A stretch of 52,874 bases of DNA from IMG/VR virus record IMGVR_UViG_3300023284_000636, positions 1-52,874 of that record; one strand, 5' to 3'. This DNA comes from a virus. The position numbers and the translations under genes were made by a program. Numbering within the stretch: position 1 is the first letter of the stretch; each line of letters starts with the position of its first letter. The notes below the pieces were generated by a model. The model saw only the letters and a program-made list of their open reading frames with translations. It had not been told where the DNA came from and searched no databases. This document shows, piece after piece, positions 20,864-29,225 of the stretch.

Positions 20864-23083
20864 ATGCGGCAAAAGAAATCAATGATTGCTTGCGGTGAAC
20901 GGATAGATGGCAGCACCCGCACACGAGTACATGACGAATCTATTGGGAAGCAATGGCAGCATCGCCAAATCTGCAAAAAATGTGGAGCCAAAAGAATAGA
21001 CAATCAGCTCGGCCTTGAAAAAACACCCGAAGAATATATCGAGAATACCGTCACCTGGGCGCGAGAGGTTTGGCGAATACTGAGAAAGGATGGGACTTTT
21101 TGGTTGAATTTGGGGGATTCTTATGCAACGTCATCTCCCCACGGATCTGGATTTGGGGAAATATCAAGAACGGCTGGTGTGGGTAACTCTAAAAACGGAA
21201 TTCAGGCAAGGGCTGGGTGTCCAGATGGTTTAAAGCCTAAAGACCTTTGCGGAATACCTTGGCGTATAGCCTTCGCCCTTCAAGCCGATGGCTGGTATCT
21301 CCGCAGCGCCATGCCTTGGGTAAAGCGATGTCTTTCCGGTGGGACGATGGTTTATGCGCAAACTCAAAAAGGCATAATGCCCACTAATTTGAAAGACATT
21401 TACCGGCTAAAACCTGAAACCGTCAAATTGTGGAACGGTGAGCGATGGACTCAACTAATAGGTATGACAAAACAACCACGAAAGGGGAATGAAATCGAAT
21501 TGTTCTTGAGAAGCGGAGAAAGAATATCTTGCACCCCTGAACACAGGTGGCCGACAAAACAGGGTTTAATATTTGCAAATGATTTAAAGGTTGGTGATGA
21601 ACTTGTAAAGTATAAGCTTCCTACGACTGGATTTGGGTTGTCTGAGTTCCATAAACACCTACCAGACGATCTTATTGGTAGATTTATTGGGCTTTATATT
21701 TCCGAGGGTCACAAAGACAGTGGTATTATTCATATCACTGGCCACAAAAAAGAAATCAATAGGGTTGAATTTTTCAAGGAACTTGCAGCGAAATACGATG
21801 GAACCGCAACCATACAGGATCGCGAAGGAAATTGCCAAAATATAAATTTGTCCGGTAGGGTATTGTTCGGGATATTGGATACCTATGTTGCGGGAAACGG
21901 TTCACATGGAAAGCATCTAACAACTAAGGCATGGCAGAGGGGTTGGTGGTTTTTAAATAGTGTTTTGTTGGGATATCTCGAAGGTGATGGTAGTTATGAG
22001 GAAAAAAATGACCGATGGAGATTGGGGTTTTGTAATAACGACAACTTGGCTTCAGACCTCAGATGTCTTTGTGCTATTTTGTGTGTCTCTTTGAGATTAA
22101 AAAGAGCGACACACAAATGTAATGGCAAAAAATTTAAAGGTTATAAAGGGCAAATTAGATTTGATTTATCAGATAAAAGCGTTAACTCTGGAAATTTCAA
22201 AAAACTGAATGATAACGAAATCGTAAAAATTGGAAAAGCCAGAGCAAGATATTTCTATGATCTCGAAGTAGAGGATGTACCTCACATTTTTTCTTTGGCT
22301 TCAGGGATATTAACCCACAATTCAGCCATGCCAGAAAGTTGCACCGACCGCCCGGCCTCTGCTTTGGAATATATGTTCTTACTTACCAAGAGCCAGAAAT
22401 ATTATTTTGATATGGATGCGATAAGACAACCAAACTCAACGTACAATACAAATAAGCCTGGAAAAGGTGGAGATATAAAAGGAACAGACGGAATCAGTAA
22501 ACCAGATTATTTGAATACACCAGACCGTTATGTGCCTAGCGGCCGCAACTTCCGCAACACAGACCTATTCTATCAGAGCCTCGAAGAACCACATGGGGCA
22601 ATCTTTGCAGGCGAGGAAATGGTTGGGCTTGATGTGAATCCGCAAGCGTATAGCGAAGCCCATTTTGCCACGTTTCCGGATTGGCTCGTCACCCCACTTA
22701 TAAAAGCCGGAACCAGTGAAAAGGGTGCTTGTCCTGAGTGTGGGTCCCCGTGGGAAAGAATTGTTGAGAAAAAGAGATTAAGAAGAAACGAACTACCAAA
22801 AGACGATCCACGATACAGGCCAAATCAATATTCTGGAGCCTATGAAAATATAAACGGCAAGGGTGATGCTGGATATTCAGAATCAAAAACCATCGGCTGG
22901 CAACCAACCTGCTCACACAAAGCCGAACCCGTGCCCTGTATAGTTTTGGATCCGTTCGGAGGTTCAGGAACAACCAAAAACGTAGCTGACCGACTCGGCC
23001 GGCATGGTGTAATGTGTGAATTAAAAATGGAATACATAGAGATAGCAAAGAAACGCTGTTATCAATTACCGAGCTTATTTTAA
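20864..23083 (+). CDS. intein-containing DNA methyltransferase, C-terminal part
   Basis: A 739-codon frame whose reading is open from 20780. The extein parts form a beta-class N4/N6 methylase: zinc-ribbon-like C-K-K-C, F-W-L-N-L-G-D-S-Y, R-S-A-M-P-W-V-K-R joined to SAMPESCTDRPASALEYMF, a second Cys region C-P-E-C-G, and the SAM-binding V-L-D-P-F-G-G-S-G-T-T near the C-terminus. With the 20694 fragment it would make a complete enzyme. As it stands, the catalytic SPPYW is out of frame, so activity needs bypass, a second origin of the N-terminus, or correction of the 8-base insertion. Confidence 0.85.
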   Translation: MRQKKSMIACGERIDGSTRTRVHDESIGKQWQHRQICKKCGAKRIDNQLGLEKTPEEYIENTVTWAREVWRILRKDGTFWLNLGDSYATSSPHGSGFGEISRTAGVGNSKNGIQARAGCPDGLKPKDLCGIPWRIAFALQADGWYLRSAMPWVKRCLSGGTMVYAQTQKGIMPTNLKDIYRLKPETVKLWNGERWTQLIGMTKQPRKGNEIELFLRSGERISCTPEHRWPTKQGLIFANDLKVGDELVKYKLPTTGFGLSEFHKHLPDDLIGRFIGLYISEGHKDSGIIHITGHKKEINRVEFFKELAAKYDGTATIQDREGNCQNINLSGRVLFGILDTYVAGNGSHGKHLTTKAWQRGWWFLNSVLLGYLEGDGSYEEKNDRWRLGFCNNDNLASDLRCLCAILCVSLRLKRATHKCNGKKFKGYKGQIRFDLSDKSVNSGNFKKLNDNEIVKIGKARARYFYDLEVEDVPHIFSLASGILTHNSAMPESCTDRPASALEYMFLLTKSQKYYFDMDAIRQPNSTYNTNKPGKGGDIKGTDGISKPDYLNTPDRYVPSGRNFRNTDLFYQSLEEPHGAIFAGEEMVGLDVNPQAYSEAHFATFPDWLVTPLIKAGTSEKGACPECGSPWERIVEKKRLRRNELPKDDPRYRPNQYSGAYENINGKGDAGYSESKTIGWQPTCSHKAEPVPCIVLDPFGGSGTTKNVADRLGRHGVMCELKMEYIEIAKKRCYQLPSLF
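21329..22321 (+). other. intein with LAGLIDADG homing endonuclease
   Basis: A 331-residue intein inside the methylase. It begins with Cys (C-L-S-G-G-T, block A), has block B C-T-P-E-H-R-W, two LAGLIDADG motifs (IGRFIGLYISEG and LLGYLEGDGSY), block F Y-D-L-E-V-E-D-V-P-H-I-F, and ends G-I-L-T-H-N followed by Ser. Excision would join R-S-A-M-P-W-V-K-R to SAMPESCTDRP, restoring a conserved methylase segment. Confidence 0.92.
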
Positions 23084-23101
23084 AAAACAAAGGAGGTAAT
23101 T

Positions 23102-23503
23102 ATGAAGAAAAAAACAAAATCATTGTTCAGTCTGTTGCTTTGGATATCATCGCTTTTCCTGTGTGGACTTTTACTTTATAATATCCAAGGTTGCACTAAG
23201 AACCAAACAAACGAATTACCTCAATCTGGATTTATACCAGATACCATCGATGTTTATAGCGATGTTGACTCGGTGATTTACATTCCTTTGACTTTTGAGG
23301 AATCAACTTGGATTTATTTCAATTTTAAAACAGGGAAATATGAATACAGGGCTACCGTGAAGACTTGGCGCGATTATATTCCCCAAGAACCGAAGCTGCT
23401 GAACATCTACGATACGTTCATTAGAAACGGTAAGAGTCACTCCGAGGCGGCTCGTCTAGTGTTCGAGTTGTTGCTCGGAGAAAACAAAAGGAAACCTATA
23501 TGA
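23102..23503 (+). CDS. membrane-anchored or lipoprotein hypothetical
   Basis: A 133-residue protein with a positively charged start, a hydrophobic segment (residues 8-27) and I-Q-G-C just after it, which may be a lipobox. The rest is a soluble domain with aromatic and acidic residues. AAAGGAGGTAATT precedes the start. It could be an envelope protein of the infected cell; unrecognised. Confidence 0.65.
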   Translation: MKKKTKSLFSLLLWISSLFLCGLLLYNIQGCTKNQTNELPQSGFIPDTIDVYSDVDSVIYIPLTFEESTWIYFNFKTGKYEYRATVKTWRDYIPQEPKLLNIYDTFIRNGKSHSEAARLVFELLLGENKRKPI

Positions 23504-23805
23504 AGAACACAGCAAAAATATTTCCTGTAATTCTGTTCTTGACATTCGGTTCAGTTCGGGCTGATGTTGCACCAGCTAGTAATCAAGTACAAGTGTATTT
23601 TGGCGAGAAGTACGAACCAATCACTCATTTTGGGATCCATTTTTTAATCGCTACCTGGCGCCCAAAATATTCCTTGATTGCGGCCATTTCAATCGAGACA
23701 GCCGACACCTTGGGAGGGCGTTTTGAGTTGAGGGACTGGACGTTTCGACTGAGTGGTTGCATGGTGGGATATCTGGTCAAGAGATTTATTTTTAAGCGGA
23801 GATAA
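23500..23805 (+). CDS. exported hypothetical protein
   Basis: A 101-residue protein with an N-terminal signal-like segment (residues 5-20, ending V-R-A-D) and a further hydrophobic stretch near residues 45-65 and 85-95. ATGA overlap with the previous gene suggests they act together. Lysis or superinfection roles are possible but unproven. Confidence 0.6.
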   Translation: MKNTAKIFPVILFLTFGSVRADVAPASNQVQVYFGEKYEPITHFGIHFLIATWRPKYSLIAAISIETADTLGGRFELRDWTFRLSGCMVGYLVKRFIFKRR

Positions 23806-23809
23806 TTTA

Positions 23810-24031
23810 ATGGTAAACATCATTCTTTTAACATCGGTTATTTTACTTGTTGTCGTTAGCATAATTTCAATAGTGTTTTTTTCACATGGCGGCAATGTTA
23901 ATGAAATCTCCGAAACTCAATATACCGGAGAAATGATACGTTGGGAAAGGGTTAATGTTTATGCAGATACTATCGTTGTTAAATTCAAGAATTGTATTGT
24001 CCTTTACGATACAACAGAACAATTTTTTTAG
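23810..24031 (+). CDS. small membrane protein
   Basis: A 73-residue protein with one strong N-terminal membrane segment (residues 3-24, Leu/Ile/Val-rich) and a 48-residue soluble part. I chose the ATG at 23810, four bases after the previous stop, preceded by GCGGAGAT. Unrecognised. Confidence 0.65.
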   Translation: MVNIILLTSVILLVVVSIISIVFFSHGGNVNEISETQYTGEMIRWERVNVYADTIVVKFKNCIVLYDTTEQFF

Positions 24032-24042
24032 ATGGAGGTGAA

Positions 24043-24249
24043 ATGCCGATTCCTAAACACTTAATAAAAAACAGAACAAAGTCAAAACGCCGGCACCAAG
24101 TACGCAACCGCTGGCACATTTACAGAAACCAGAGACGGTCTTATCCGAAGTCCAACTTCAGATCCAGGGGGACGGCCGAGGCTTTCTTGCGATCTCTGAA
24201 TCTGAATCCGGCAGGCTTTGACCTGATCAAGGAACGAGTGACGGCGTGA
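24043..24249 (+). CDS. small basic protein
   Basis: A 68-residue Arg/Lys-rich protein (KSKRRHQVRNRWH) starting after GGAGGTGAA. Probably nucleic-acid binding by composition. Its TGA overlaps the next start. Confidence 0.6.
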   Translation: MPIPKHLIKNRTKSKRRHQVRNRWHIYRNQRRSYPKSNFRSRGTAEAFLRSLNLNPAGFDLIKERVTA

Positions 24250-24911
24250 TGCTTGACTTTGGGTTTTATAATCTCGATTGCATGGTAGGAATGAAGGAAT
24301 TTCCTGACAAGTATTTTGATTTGGCGATTGTAGATCCTCCGTATGGCGTGGGACAACATTTTAATTTTAGGTTTGGTGTTGGTGATGCTGTATACGAAAA
24401 CAAAGCACCTAAGCAAGATTTTTTCGATGAACTGTTTAGGATTTCAAAACATTCGATTATTTGGGGTGGAAATTATTTTGAACTTCCCATTGAACGCGGA
24501 TGGATCAGTTGGTACAAGGGGCAACCAATCGATGATTACAGTGATTTTGAATTAGCTTGGACGAATTTCGATAGAACGGCAAAACAATTTAACCTTGAAA
24601 GTTATGGATTTAGGCATGCTGATAAACGGAGGGGAGAAAAGACTATTCATCCAACCCAAAAGCCTGTTCAGCTTTACCAGTGGCTTCTCCAAAACTACGC
24701 CAAGCCAGGAGACAAGATAATTGACACCCACGTAGGAAGCGCATCAAGCCTAATCGCCTTCGAGAAAGAGGGCTTCGACTATGTGGGCTTTGAACTTGAT
24801 GAAGATTATTTTAGAGACGCAAACAAGAGGCTTAAACAGGCCAGAATAACAACCATAGATATGTTCAAAGAACCGAAGATCAGAGGCCTTAAACAAGAGA
24901 ATCTATTCTGA
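24249..24911 (+). CDS. DNA methyltransferase (N6-adenine/N4-cytosine, DPPY type)
   Basis: A 220-residue beta-class methylase. Motif IV V-D-P-P-Y-G follows F-D-L-A-I in the first 35 residues; G-G-N-Y-F, H-P-T-Q-K-P about residue 138 and a C-terminal D-T-H-V-G-S-A-S-S (motif I) complete the core. Size and order fit a stand-alone phage enzyme, complete and likely active. A GTG at 24246 is an alternative start. Confidence 0.9.
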   Translation: MLDFGFYNLDCMVGMKEFPDKYFDLAIVDPPYGVGQHFNFRFGVGDAVYENKAPKQDFFDELFRISKHSIIWGGNYFELPIERGWISWYKGQPIDDYSDFELAWTNFDRTAKQFNLESYGFRHADKRRGEKTIHPTQKPVQLYQWLLQNYAKPGDKIIDTHVGSASSLIAFEKEGFDYVGFELDEDYFRDANKRLKQARITTIDMFKEPKIRGLKQENLF

Positions 24912-24913
24912 AT

Positions 24914-26464
24914 ATGGTAGAAACGAAAACATCCCTCACCCCTCATCTGAAACACCTCAAAGAGAACTGGGACACTCATAACCCCCTCCAACAAGAGTAC
25001 GCCAGATGCGCCGCAAGTCCTCAATACTTCGCGACCCGCTACGTCTATACTTTTGACGAGACCGACAAAAGCTCGAAACTATACCCAGAATATCCATATC
25101 TCATGGAAAAGGTGATTCCCGAAATATTGCAAGAAGGGAATGCCTACTGGCCAAAGAGCCAGCGTATGGTCATCACGATCTCGTTTTGCATGGTCGACCT
25201 CTGGCTCTGGCTATTCAGTGATGGAGAGAACATTTACTGGACCAGCAAGAATGAGAGGGCTGTCGACAATGGCGGTGAGAATAGCGACTGGAATTCGGTC
25301 GCCGGCAAGATGCGTTATATGTATGACCGACTCCCAACCTGGCTCAAGGCCATGGCATTAGGGAAAGCATATCATTCGAAGTTCCTCTGGAAGAAGGGCA
25401 GCATCAGAAATTTGTCAAACAGTAATCTGATCACCCTCGAGGCACCGACTTCCTCGGCTGGAGTCGGGATCGGTGTCACCAGAGCCCGGGTCGATGAGTC
25501 CGCCAGCGTCGTCAATATGGCCACGATCCATGTCAACCTCACAATGAGCTGCAGGAATGACCGACACTATATAAGCTATCCGTTGGGAGGCAACAACTTC
25601 TTTGCGGATCTGCATTTCAAGAAAGGACATTATGATTTCAGGAAAGTCGAGGTCCACTGGCGGGAGAATCCGAACTATGATGACGTCTGGTATCAAGAGC
25701 AGCGGAAACGGTTAACCGCTTTTTTCATCTCGCAGCGACTCGACATTAGTTTCGAGGAGAGTGCGGTCGGGAAGGTCTGGAACAAGTTCAACTATAGAGA
25801 CAACGTCGGCGATGTCGAGTACCTCGAGAACATTCCGATATTCCTCTGGTGGGATTATGGATTCGTGGATTCGACGAGCGTCGGGTTCGTTCAGTTTCTG
25901 AAGGATGGGGGTGAGGATGGCGTCAAGCTTAGGGTATTTGACTGGCTTGAGCTCGATTACTCAGATTATATTGACATCTCAAACGCATTAAAAGAAATGT
26001 TGAGCAAATATGGGGTTCATGAGAAGAACACAAAGGGGATTCAGGGGTTCGGTGATCCGCAAGGAAACACGAGGATCCCAGTGTTAGGTATCACTTTTCA
26101 ACAATTTTATGAATCTGAGGGATTTATGATCGAGCACTGTGACACTCATGAGACGGCTGTGGTTCTCGAGACAATAGACACTTGGCTCGGCAATGGTTGG
26201 ATCAAGATCGATGGGAACCGCTGCGAGCCGTTTATTGATGCAATGCGTTACTGGGAATGGCCAAAGGACCGCCAAGGTCGACCGAAGCCCGGGGCAACCC
26301 AGCCACGACACGACAGATTTTCCCACGCCGGGAAGGCGGCCGAATACGGATTCACGATGACTTGTATGACATCAGACGGTAAGGAGTCTCTGAAGAAGTA
26401 CAAAGAACAGAGCCGAGATGTCAAAGCGGCCGCCAAACCATTTTTTAATCCGAGGGAGTTTTAA
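24914..26464 (+). CDS. terL: terminase large subunit
   Basis: A 516-residue DNA-packaging motor. Residues 79-90 hold a divergent Walker A (WPKSQRMVITIS), 192-196 the Walker B V-D-E-S. The C-terminal nuclease starts at W-W-D-Y-G (Asp 314) and includes G-F-G-D-P-Q-G-N and a late acidic R-H-D-R-F. Translocates and cuts phage DNA together with the small subunit and portal. Starts two bases after the methylase stop. Confidence 0.93.
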   Translation: MVETKTSLTPHLKHLKENWDTHNPLQQEYARCAASPQYFATRYVYTFDETDKSSKLYPEYPYLMEKVIPEILQEGNAYWPKSQRMVITISFCMVDLWLWLFSDGENIYWTSKNERAVDNGGENSDWNSVAGKMRYMYDRLPTWLKAMALGKAYHSKFLWKKGSIRNLSNSNLITLEAPTSSAGVGIGVTRARVDESASVVNMATIHVNLTMSCRNDRHYISYPLGGNNFFADLHFKKGHYDFRKVEVHWRENPNYDDVWYQEQRKRLTAFFISQRLDISFEESAVGKVWNKFNYRDNVGDVEYLENIPIFLWWDYGFVDSTSVGFVQFLKDGGEDGVKLRVFDWLELDYSDYIDISNALKEMLSKYGVHEKNTKGIQGFGDPQGNTRIPVLGITFQQFYESEGFMIEHCDTHETAVVLETIDTWLGNGWIKIDGNRCEPFIDAMRYWEWPKDRQGRPKPGATQPRHDRFSHAGKAAEYGFTMTCMTSDGKESLKKYKEQSRDVKAAAKPFFNPREF

Positions 26465-26465
26465 A

Positions 26466-26699
26466 ATGACCATCGAAATGGAAGAATGGCTGAAGACCAG
26501 GCCGAAAGTGATACAAGAGCTTGCGACAAAATATCCTCCGGGCACCAAGTTCCAGACCGGAGATGGAGATGTTTTTGTCGTAGCCTATAACGAGGACGAC
26601 AGTCTGAGCGTGAGCAGGATAGATCCGAGGGAACACTATGATGCAGCAGTCGCGACCAGGTTTAGAATTTGCATCGACTGCATTGAGAAAATTAACTAG
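26466..26699 (+). CDS. hypothetical protein
   Basis: A 77-residue alpha/beta protein starting right after the terminase gene (GAGGGAG ribosome binding site). The pattern K-F-Q-T-G-D-G-D-V-F-V-V-A-Y suggests a small beta barrel. Unrecognised. Confidence 0.65.
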   Translation: MTIEMEEWLKTRPKVIQELATKYPPGTKFQTGDGDVFVVAYNEDDSLSVSRIDPREHYDAAVATRFRICIDCIEKIN

Positions 26700-26708
26700 G
26701 AGGAAACT

Positions 26709-27065
26709 ATGTCAAATGTTGCTACTCTCAAGATACACTGCGGGACTCCAATGGTCAGGACGTATGCGTTCAGTGGTAAAGAATATTACTGTGTAAAATG
26801 TGGAGAAACTGATGGAATATTCGGGCCTGCCTCCACTGCTCAAGAAACCGACGAACTTATTAGACAGTTGGAAAGAAACTTCAAAATATTTTTTGAAGAC
26901 TCGCTCGCTTGCATACCTATAGGCGCAAGGTTCAATGTTTGTGAACTATGCAAACATGAACAGCACCTTGATCACGCCAGTCAGGAAGAAATAGAAGCGT
27001 CTAGGGAGGCTTACAAACTACTCGCCGGCGGCATACTCGAAGAGGTGACACATGCCACACATTAA
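26709..27065 (+). CDS. zinc-binding hypothetical protein
   Basis: A 118-residue protein with C-G-T-P-M, C-V-K-C-G (residues 28-32) and C-E-L-C-K-H (about 78-83), which fits a zinc site of four Cys. AGGAGGAAACT precedes the start. Unrecognised. Confidence 0.65.
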   Translation: MSNVATLKIHCGTPMVRTYAFSGKEYYCVKCGETDGIFGPASTAQETDELIRQLERNFKIFFEDSLACIPIGARFNVCELCKHEQHLDHASQEEIEASREAYKLLAGGILEEVTHATH

Positions 27066-27258
27066 AGAAAGATACGATGTATTGATCGTAATAGTGATCG
27101 TGATGACAGCATGCGGGCTTTGGTTTTTGTTTAGACCTGAGACTTATTGGCAGCGGGTCTCGACCCTGGTGTTTTGTGCACTTTTTCTTGCATTTGTCGG
27201 GGCTTTTATTGTATATTATACTCGATATTTTAAGGATAAGCCAGATGTGAGTGAATAA
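27052..27258 (+). CDS. two-helix membrane protein, holin candidate
   Basis: A 68-residue protein with two membrane segments (about residues 9-27 and 37-58) and a charged C-terminus. This is the class II holin layout, but many small phage membrane proteins look alike and no endolysin is recognised nearby. Confidence 0.5.
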   Translation: MPHIKERYDVLIVIVIVMTACGLWFLFRPETYWQRVSTLVFCALFLAFVGAFIVYYTRYFKDKPDVSE

Positions 27259-27384
27259 AAGAGCCAATTTATGCAAGAAGAAAGTTTATCTATCACGGTC
27301 GACGACAAATCAGATTTTTCAGGCGGTCTAATAAAAATAGAAGATGAGCTTTTTATTATAAAACCAAAACAACAGGAGGTAATC

Positions 27385-27582
27385 ATGAACAGCAATAACC
27401 CTCTTTTTTTACCCGAAGGTAGCGTCCGTGCTATACTTGCGTTCCTGCTGATCGGCGGGACTGTATACGCGACAATATCTGGAATCAATACCGGAACAGA
27501 GGTGCTCTATACTCTCACCGGCGGCGTCCTTGCTCACTATTTCAACGCACGAGGAAAGATCGGCAACAAAGGAGATGGATAA
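27385..27582 (+). CDS. small membrane protein, holin candidate
   Basis: A 65-residue protein with a hydrophobic segment (ILAFLLIGGTVYATISG) and a second moderately hydrophobic one, ending in a basic tail. CAGGAGGTAATC gives an ideal start at 27385. The same frame is open to an ATG at 27271, which would add 38 charged residues; both forms may be made. Resembles small phage holin-like proteins. Confidence 0.6.
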   Translation: MNSNNPLFLPEGSVRAILAFLLIGGTVYATISGINTGTEVLYTLTGGVLAHYFNARGKIGNKGDG

Positions 27583-27663
27583 TATTTTCCTGGCACTCGG
27601 CAAAGAATGCCTGAGATGGTCTTGAGACGGAAAAAATTAACTTGAAAGGACGGTGAAAATTAT

Positions 27664-27954
27664 ATGCAGGTAGATAATTTACGTAAAACAGATGTAACCG
27701 AATTAGAAAAAACGATTACTGGTCTTCAAGTAGAAAACCCGGCTATCAATTATAAAGTTTTTGATATGGAAGAAAAAAAGGCCGATGATTGGAAGGACAC
27801 CGATAAGCCGATGCGTCAACAACTTGATGAGATGGCAGAAATGATTTGTGAGATTCAAGCGACCCTGGTATCAATTTTTGGGGATCACGTTTTGATAAAA
27901 CGACAATGGCGTAATTTATCGGGGTTAGATAAAAAAATCAAAGGAGATAGATAA
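27664..27954 (+). CDS. hypothetical helical protein
   Basis: A 96-residue helical, charged protein next to the membrane protein genes, unrecognised. AAAGGACGGTGAAAATTAT precedes the start. Confidence 0.6.
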   Translation: MQVDNLRKTDVTELEKTITGLQVENPAINYKVFDMEEKKADDWKDTDKPMRQQLDEMAEMICEIQATLVSIFGDHVLIKRQWRNLSGLDKKIKGDR

Positions 27955-28020
27955 ATGTTTACCTGGAGTTGGCATCAGTGGCCGCTTGTTTGGCCTGAGC
28001 ATGAAGACATCGCAGATTAA
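27955..28020 (+). CDS. tryptophan-rich micropeptide (21 aa)
   Basis: A 21-residue frame with a strong AAAGGAGATAGATAA ribosome binding site, starting one base after the previous stop codon. Four of its first eleven residues are Trp. Too short to be sure from the sequence alone. Confidence 0.4.
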   Translation: MFTWSWHQWPLVWPEHEDIAD

Positions 28021-28051
28021 AAACATAATCTAACCAAAGGAGTAAAATCTT

Positions 28052-28294
28052 ATGAAAAACTTCATCATCAGAATCGCACTATCGTTTGCATTAACTGCGA
28101 GCCTAATCAACCTTTCATTTAATACATACAACCGTACTACCGACAAGCCAATACAGACACATAAAGTTGTTGAAGCACCCTGGTATCCAATCGCGTGGAT
28201 ATTTATTATGGCAAACGGGGTTTGGAAAAAAGTAAACGGTCATCCTGCGGGTCGTCCTGAAGAGAAACCACCTGTACCAAAATCAGGAAATTGA
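28052..28294 (+). CDS. exported or membrane hypothetical protein
   Basis: An 80-residue protein with an N-terminal hydrophobic segment (residues 5-22) and a second W-Y-P-I-A-W-I-F-I-M stretch, ending in a Pro/Lys-rich tail. CAAAGGAGTAAA precedes the start. Unrecognised. Confidence 0.6.
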   Translation: MKNFIIRIALSFALTASLINLSFNTYNRTTDKPIQTHKVVEAPWYPIAWIFIMANGVWKKVNGHPAGRPEEKPPVPKSGN

Positions 28295-28450
28295 TTATTA
28301 TCTACTGGACTATCTTGTTAGTATATATGATAGATGGGAATGTGGAGAAATGGCATAAGTGTGAATTTCCTCACAGTTGGGATGAGGAAACAGAACATAT
28401 CATATATACTAAACAGTTCAGAATTCACTATGGTTAAATGTGTATTGATT

Positions 28451-28636
28451 ATGAAAATTTTATCTAAACTTTTGTTATGTTTGACTTTGTCGATTGGTTT
28501 CTTTGCTTGTGGCAATCAATCGAGTCCAATGTCTATTCAGATCATAGAAAGCGATCAAGCTATTGAGGATATCTCATTGGAGAGAAGAAGGGGTTGCACT
28601 AAACCAAAGTGTAGAAAGCCACCTAAGCCTAGATGA
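28451..28636 (+). CDS. small lipoprotein with cationic tail
   Basis: A 61-residue protein with a lipoprotein signal (hydrophobic residues 5-17 then G-F-F-A-C-G) and an Arg/Lys-rich C-terminus with two Cys (C-T-K-P-K-C-R-K-P). I prefer the ATG at 28451 because the signal peptide starts there; the frame is open from 28334 and no strong ribosome binding site is visible. Small phage lipoproteins can block superinfection; not proven here. Confidence 0.5.
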   Translation: MKILSKLLLCLTLSIGFFACGNQSSPMSIQIIESDQAIEDISLERRRGCTKPKCRKPPKPR

Positions 28637-28658
28637 AACTAAACAATGAGGTGATGAC

Positions 28659-28814
28659 ATGATATGCCATGACTGCCAGGCCGACCTTAGCAAAGCCAGA
28701 AATCTGTCTCTAAACATAATCCTAGGGAGACTGGTAGTCAAGTGCCCACTCTGTGATTGGAATCAATATGTTAAGATCAAAGATGATGGAACAGTCGAGG
28801 AGACGAAAGAATGA
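28659..28814 (+). CDS. small zinc-ribbon protein (51 aa)
   Basis: A 51-codon frame starting M-I-C-H-D-C and carrying C-P-L-C about residues 29-32. GAGGTGATGAC precedes the ATG. It resembles phage zinc ribbons that also occur at 10024 and 34993. Confidence 0.65.
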   Translation: MICHDCQADLSKARNLSLNIILGRLVVKCPLCDWNQYVKIKDDGTVEETKE

Positions 28815-28844
28815 GCGTCAGCTCAAACCGTTTAAAGTGGCGGC

Positions 28845-29225
28845 ATGAATAACTGTTATGGATATGAACTTATTATTGATTTAAAGGACTGTGAAGTTTC
28901 TTTTTTCACTCGCGATCATTTGAAGAATTTCTGTGTTGCACTTTGCAAACTTATTGACATGACACCAGCCGATATATATTTCTGGGATTATGGTTGCGAT
29001 GAAAAAGCTAAAGCAGATGCACCTGCACACTTAGCTGGAACGACAGTCGTTCAATTTATAGAAACAAGTGATATCAGGATTCATACTTTGGATAAACTGC
29101 GGACTGCTTATATTAATATTTTTTCGTGCAAATCGTTTAGTTATGATATTGCCGTGGAATTTTCAGTTAGATATTTCGGTGGCAAAGTAACCAATACTTC
29201 AGTTATTAAACGAGGTGTCAAGTGA
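28845..29225 (+). CDS. SpeD-like (S-adenosylmethionine decarboxylase family) protein
   Basis: A 126-residue protein with the pyruvoyl-dependent decarboxylase pattern: G-Y-E-L-I-I-D-L-x-x-C at the N-terminus, H-L-A-G-T-T, then V-V-Q-F-I-E-T-S-D-I-R-I-H-T with Ser 75 at the expected self-cleavage site and His 80, and N-I-F-S-C-K with the conserved Cys 95. The family makes decarboxylated SAM for polyamines; some phage and bacterial members have instead been shown to be ornithine or arginine decarboxylases, so the substrate is open. It overlaps the DUF3326 gene by four bases. Confidence 0.8.
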   Translation: MNNCYGYELIIDLKDCEVSFFTRDHLKNFCVALCKLIDMTPADIYFWDYGCDEKAKADAPAHLAGTTVVQFIETSDIRIHTLDKLRTAYINIFSCKSFSYDIAVEFSVRYFGGKVTNTSVIKRGVK

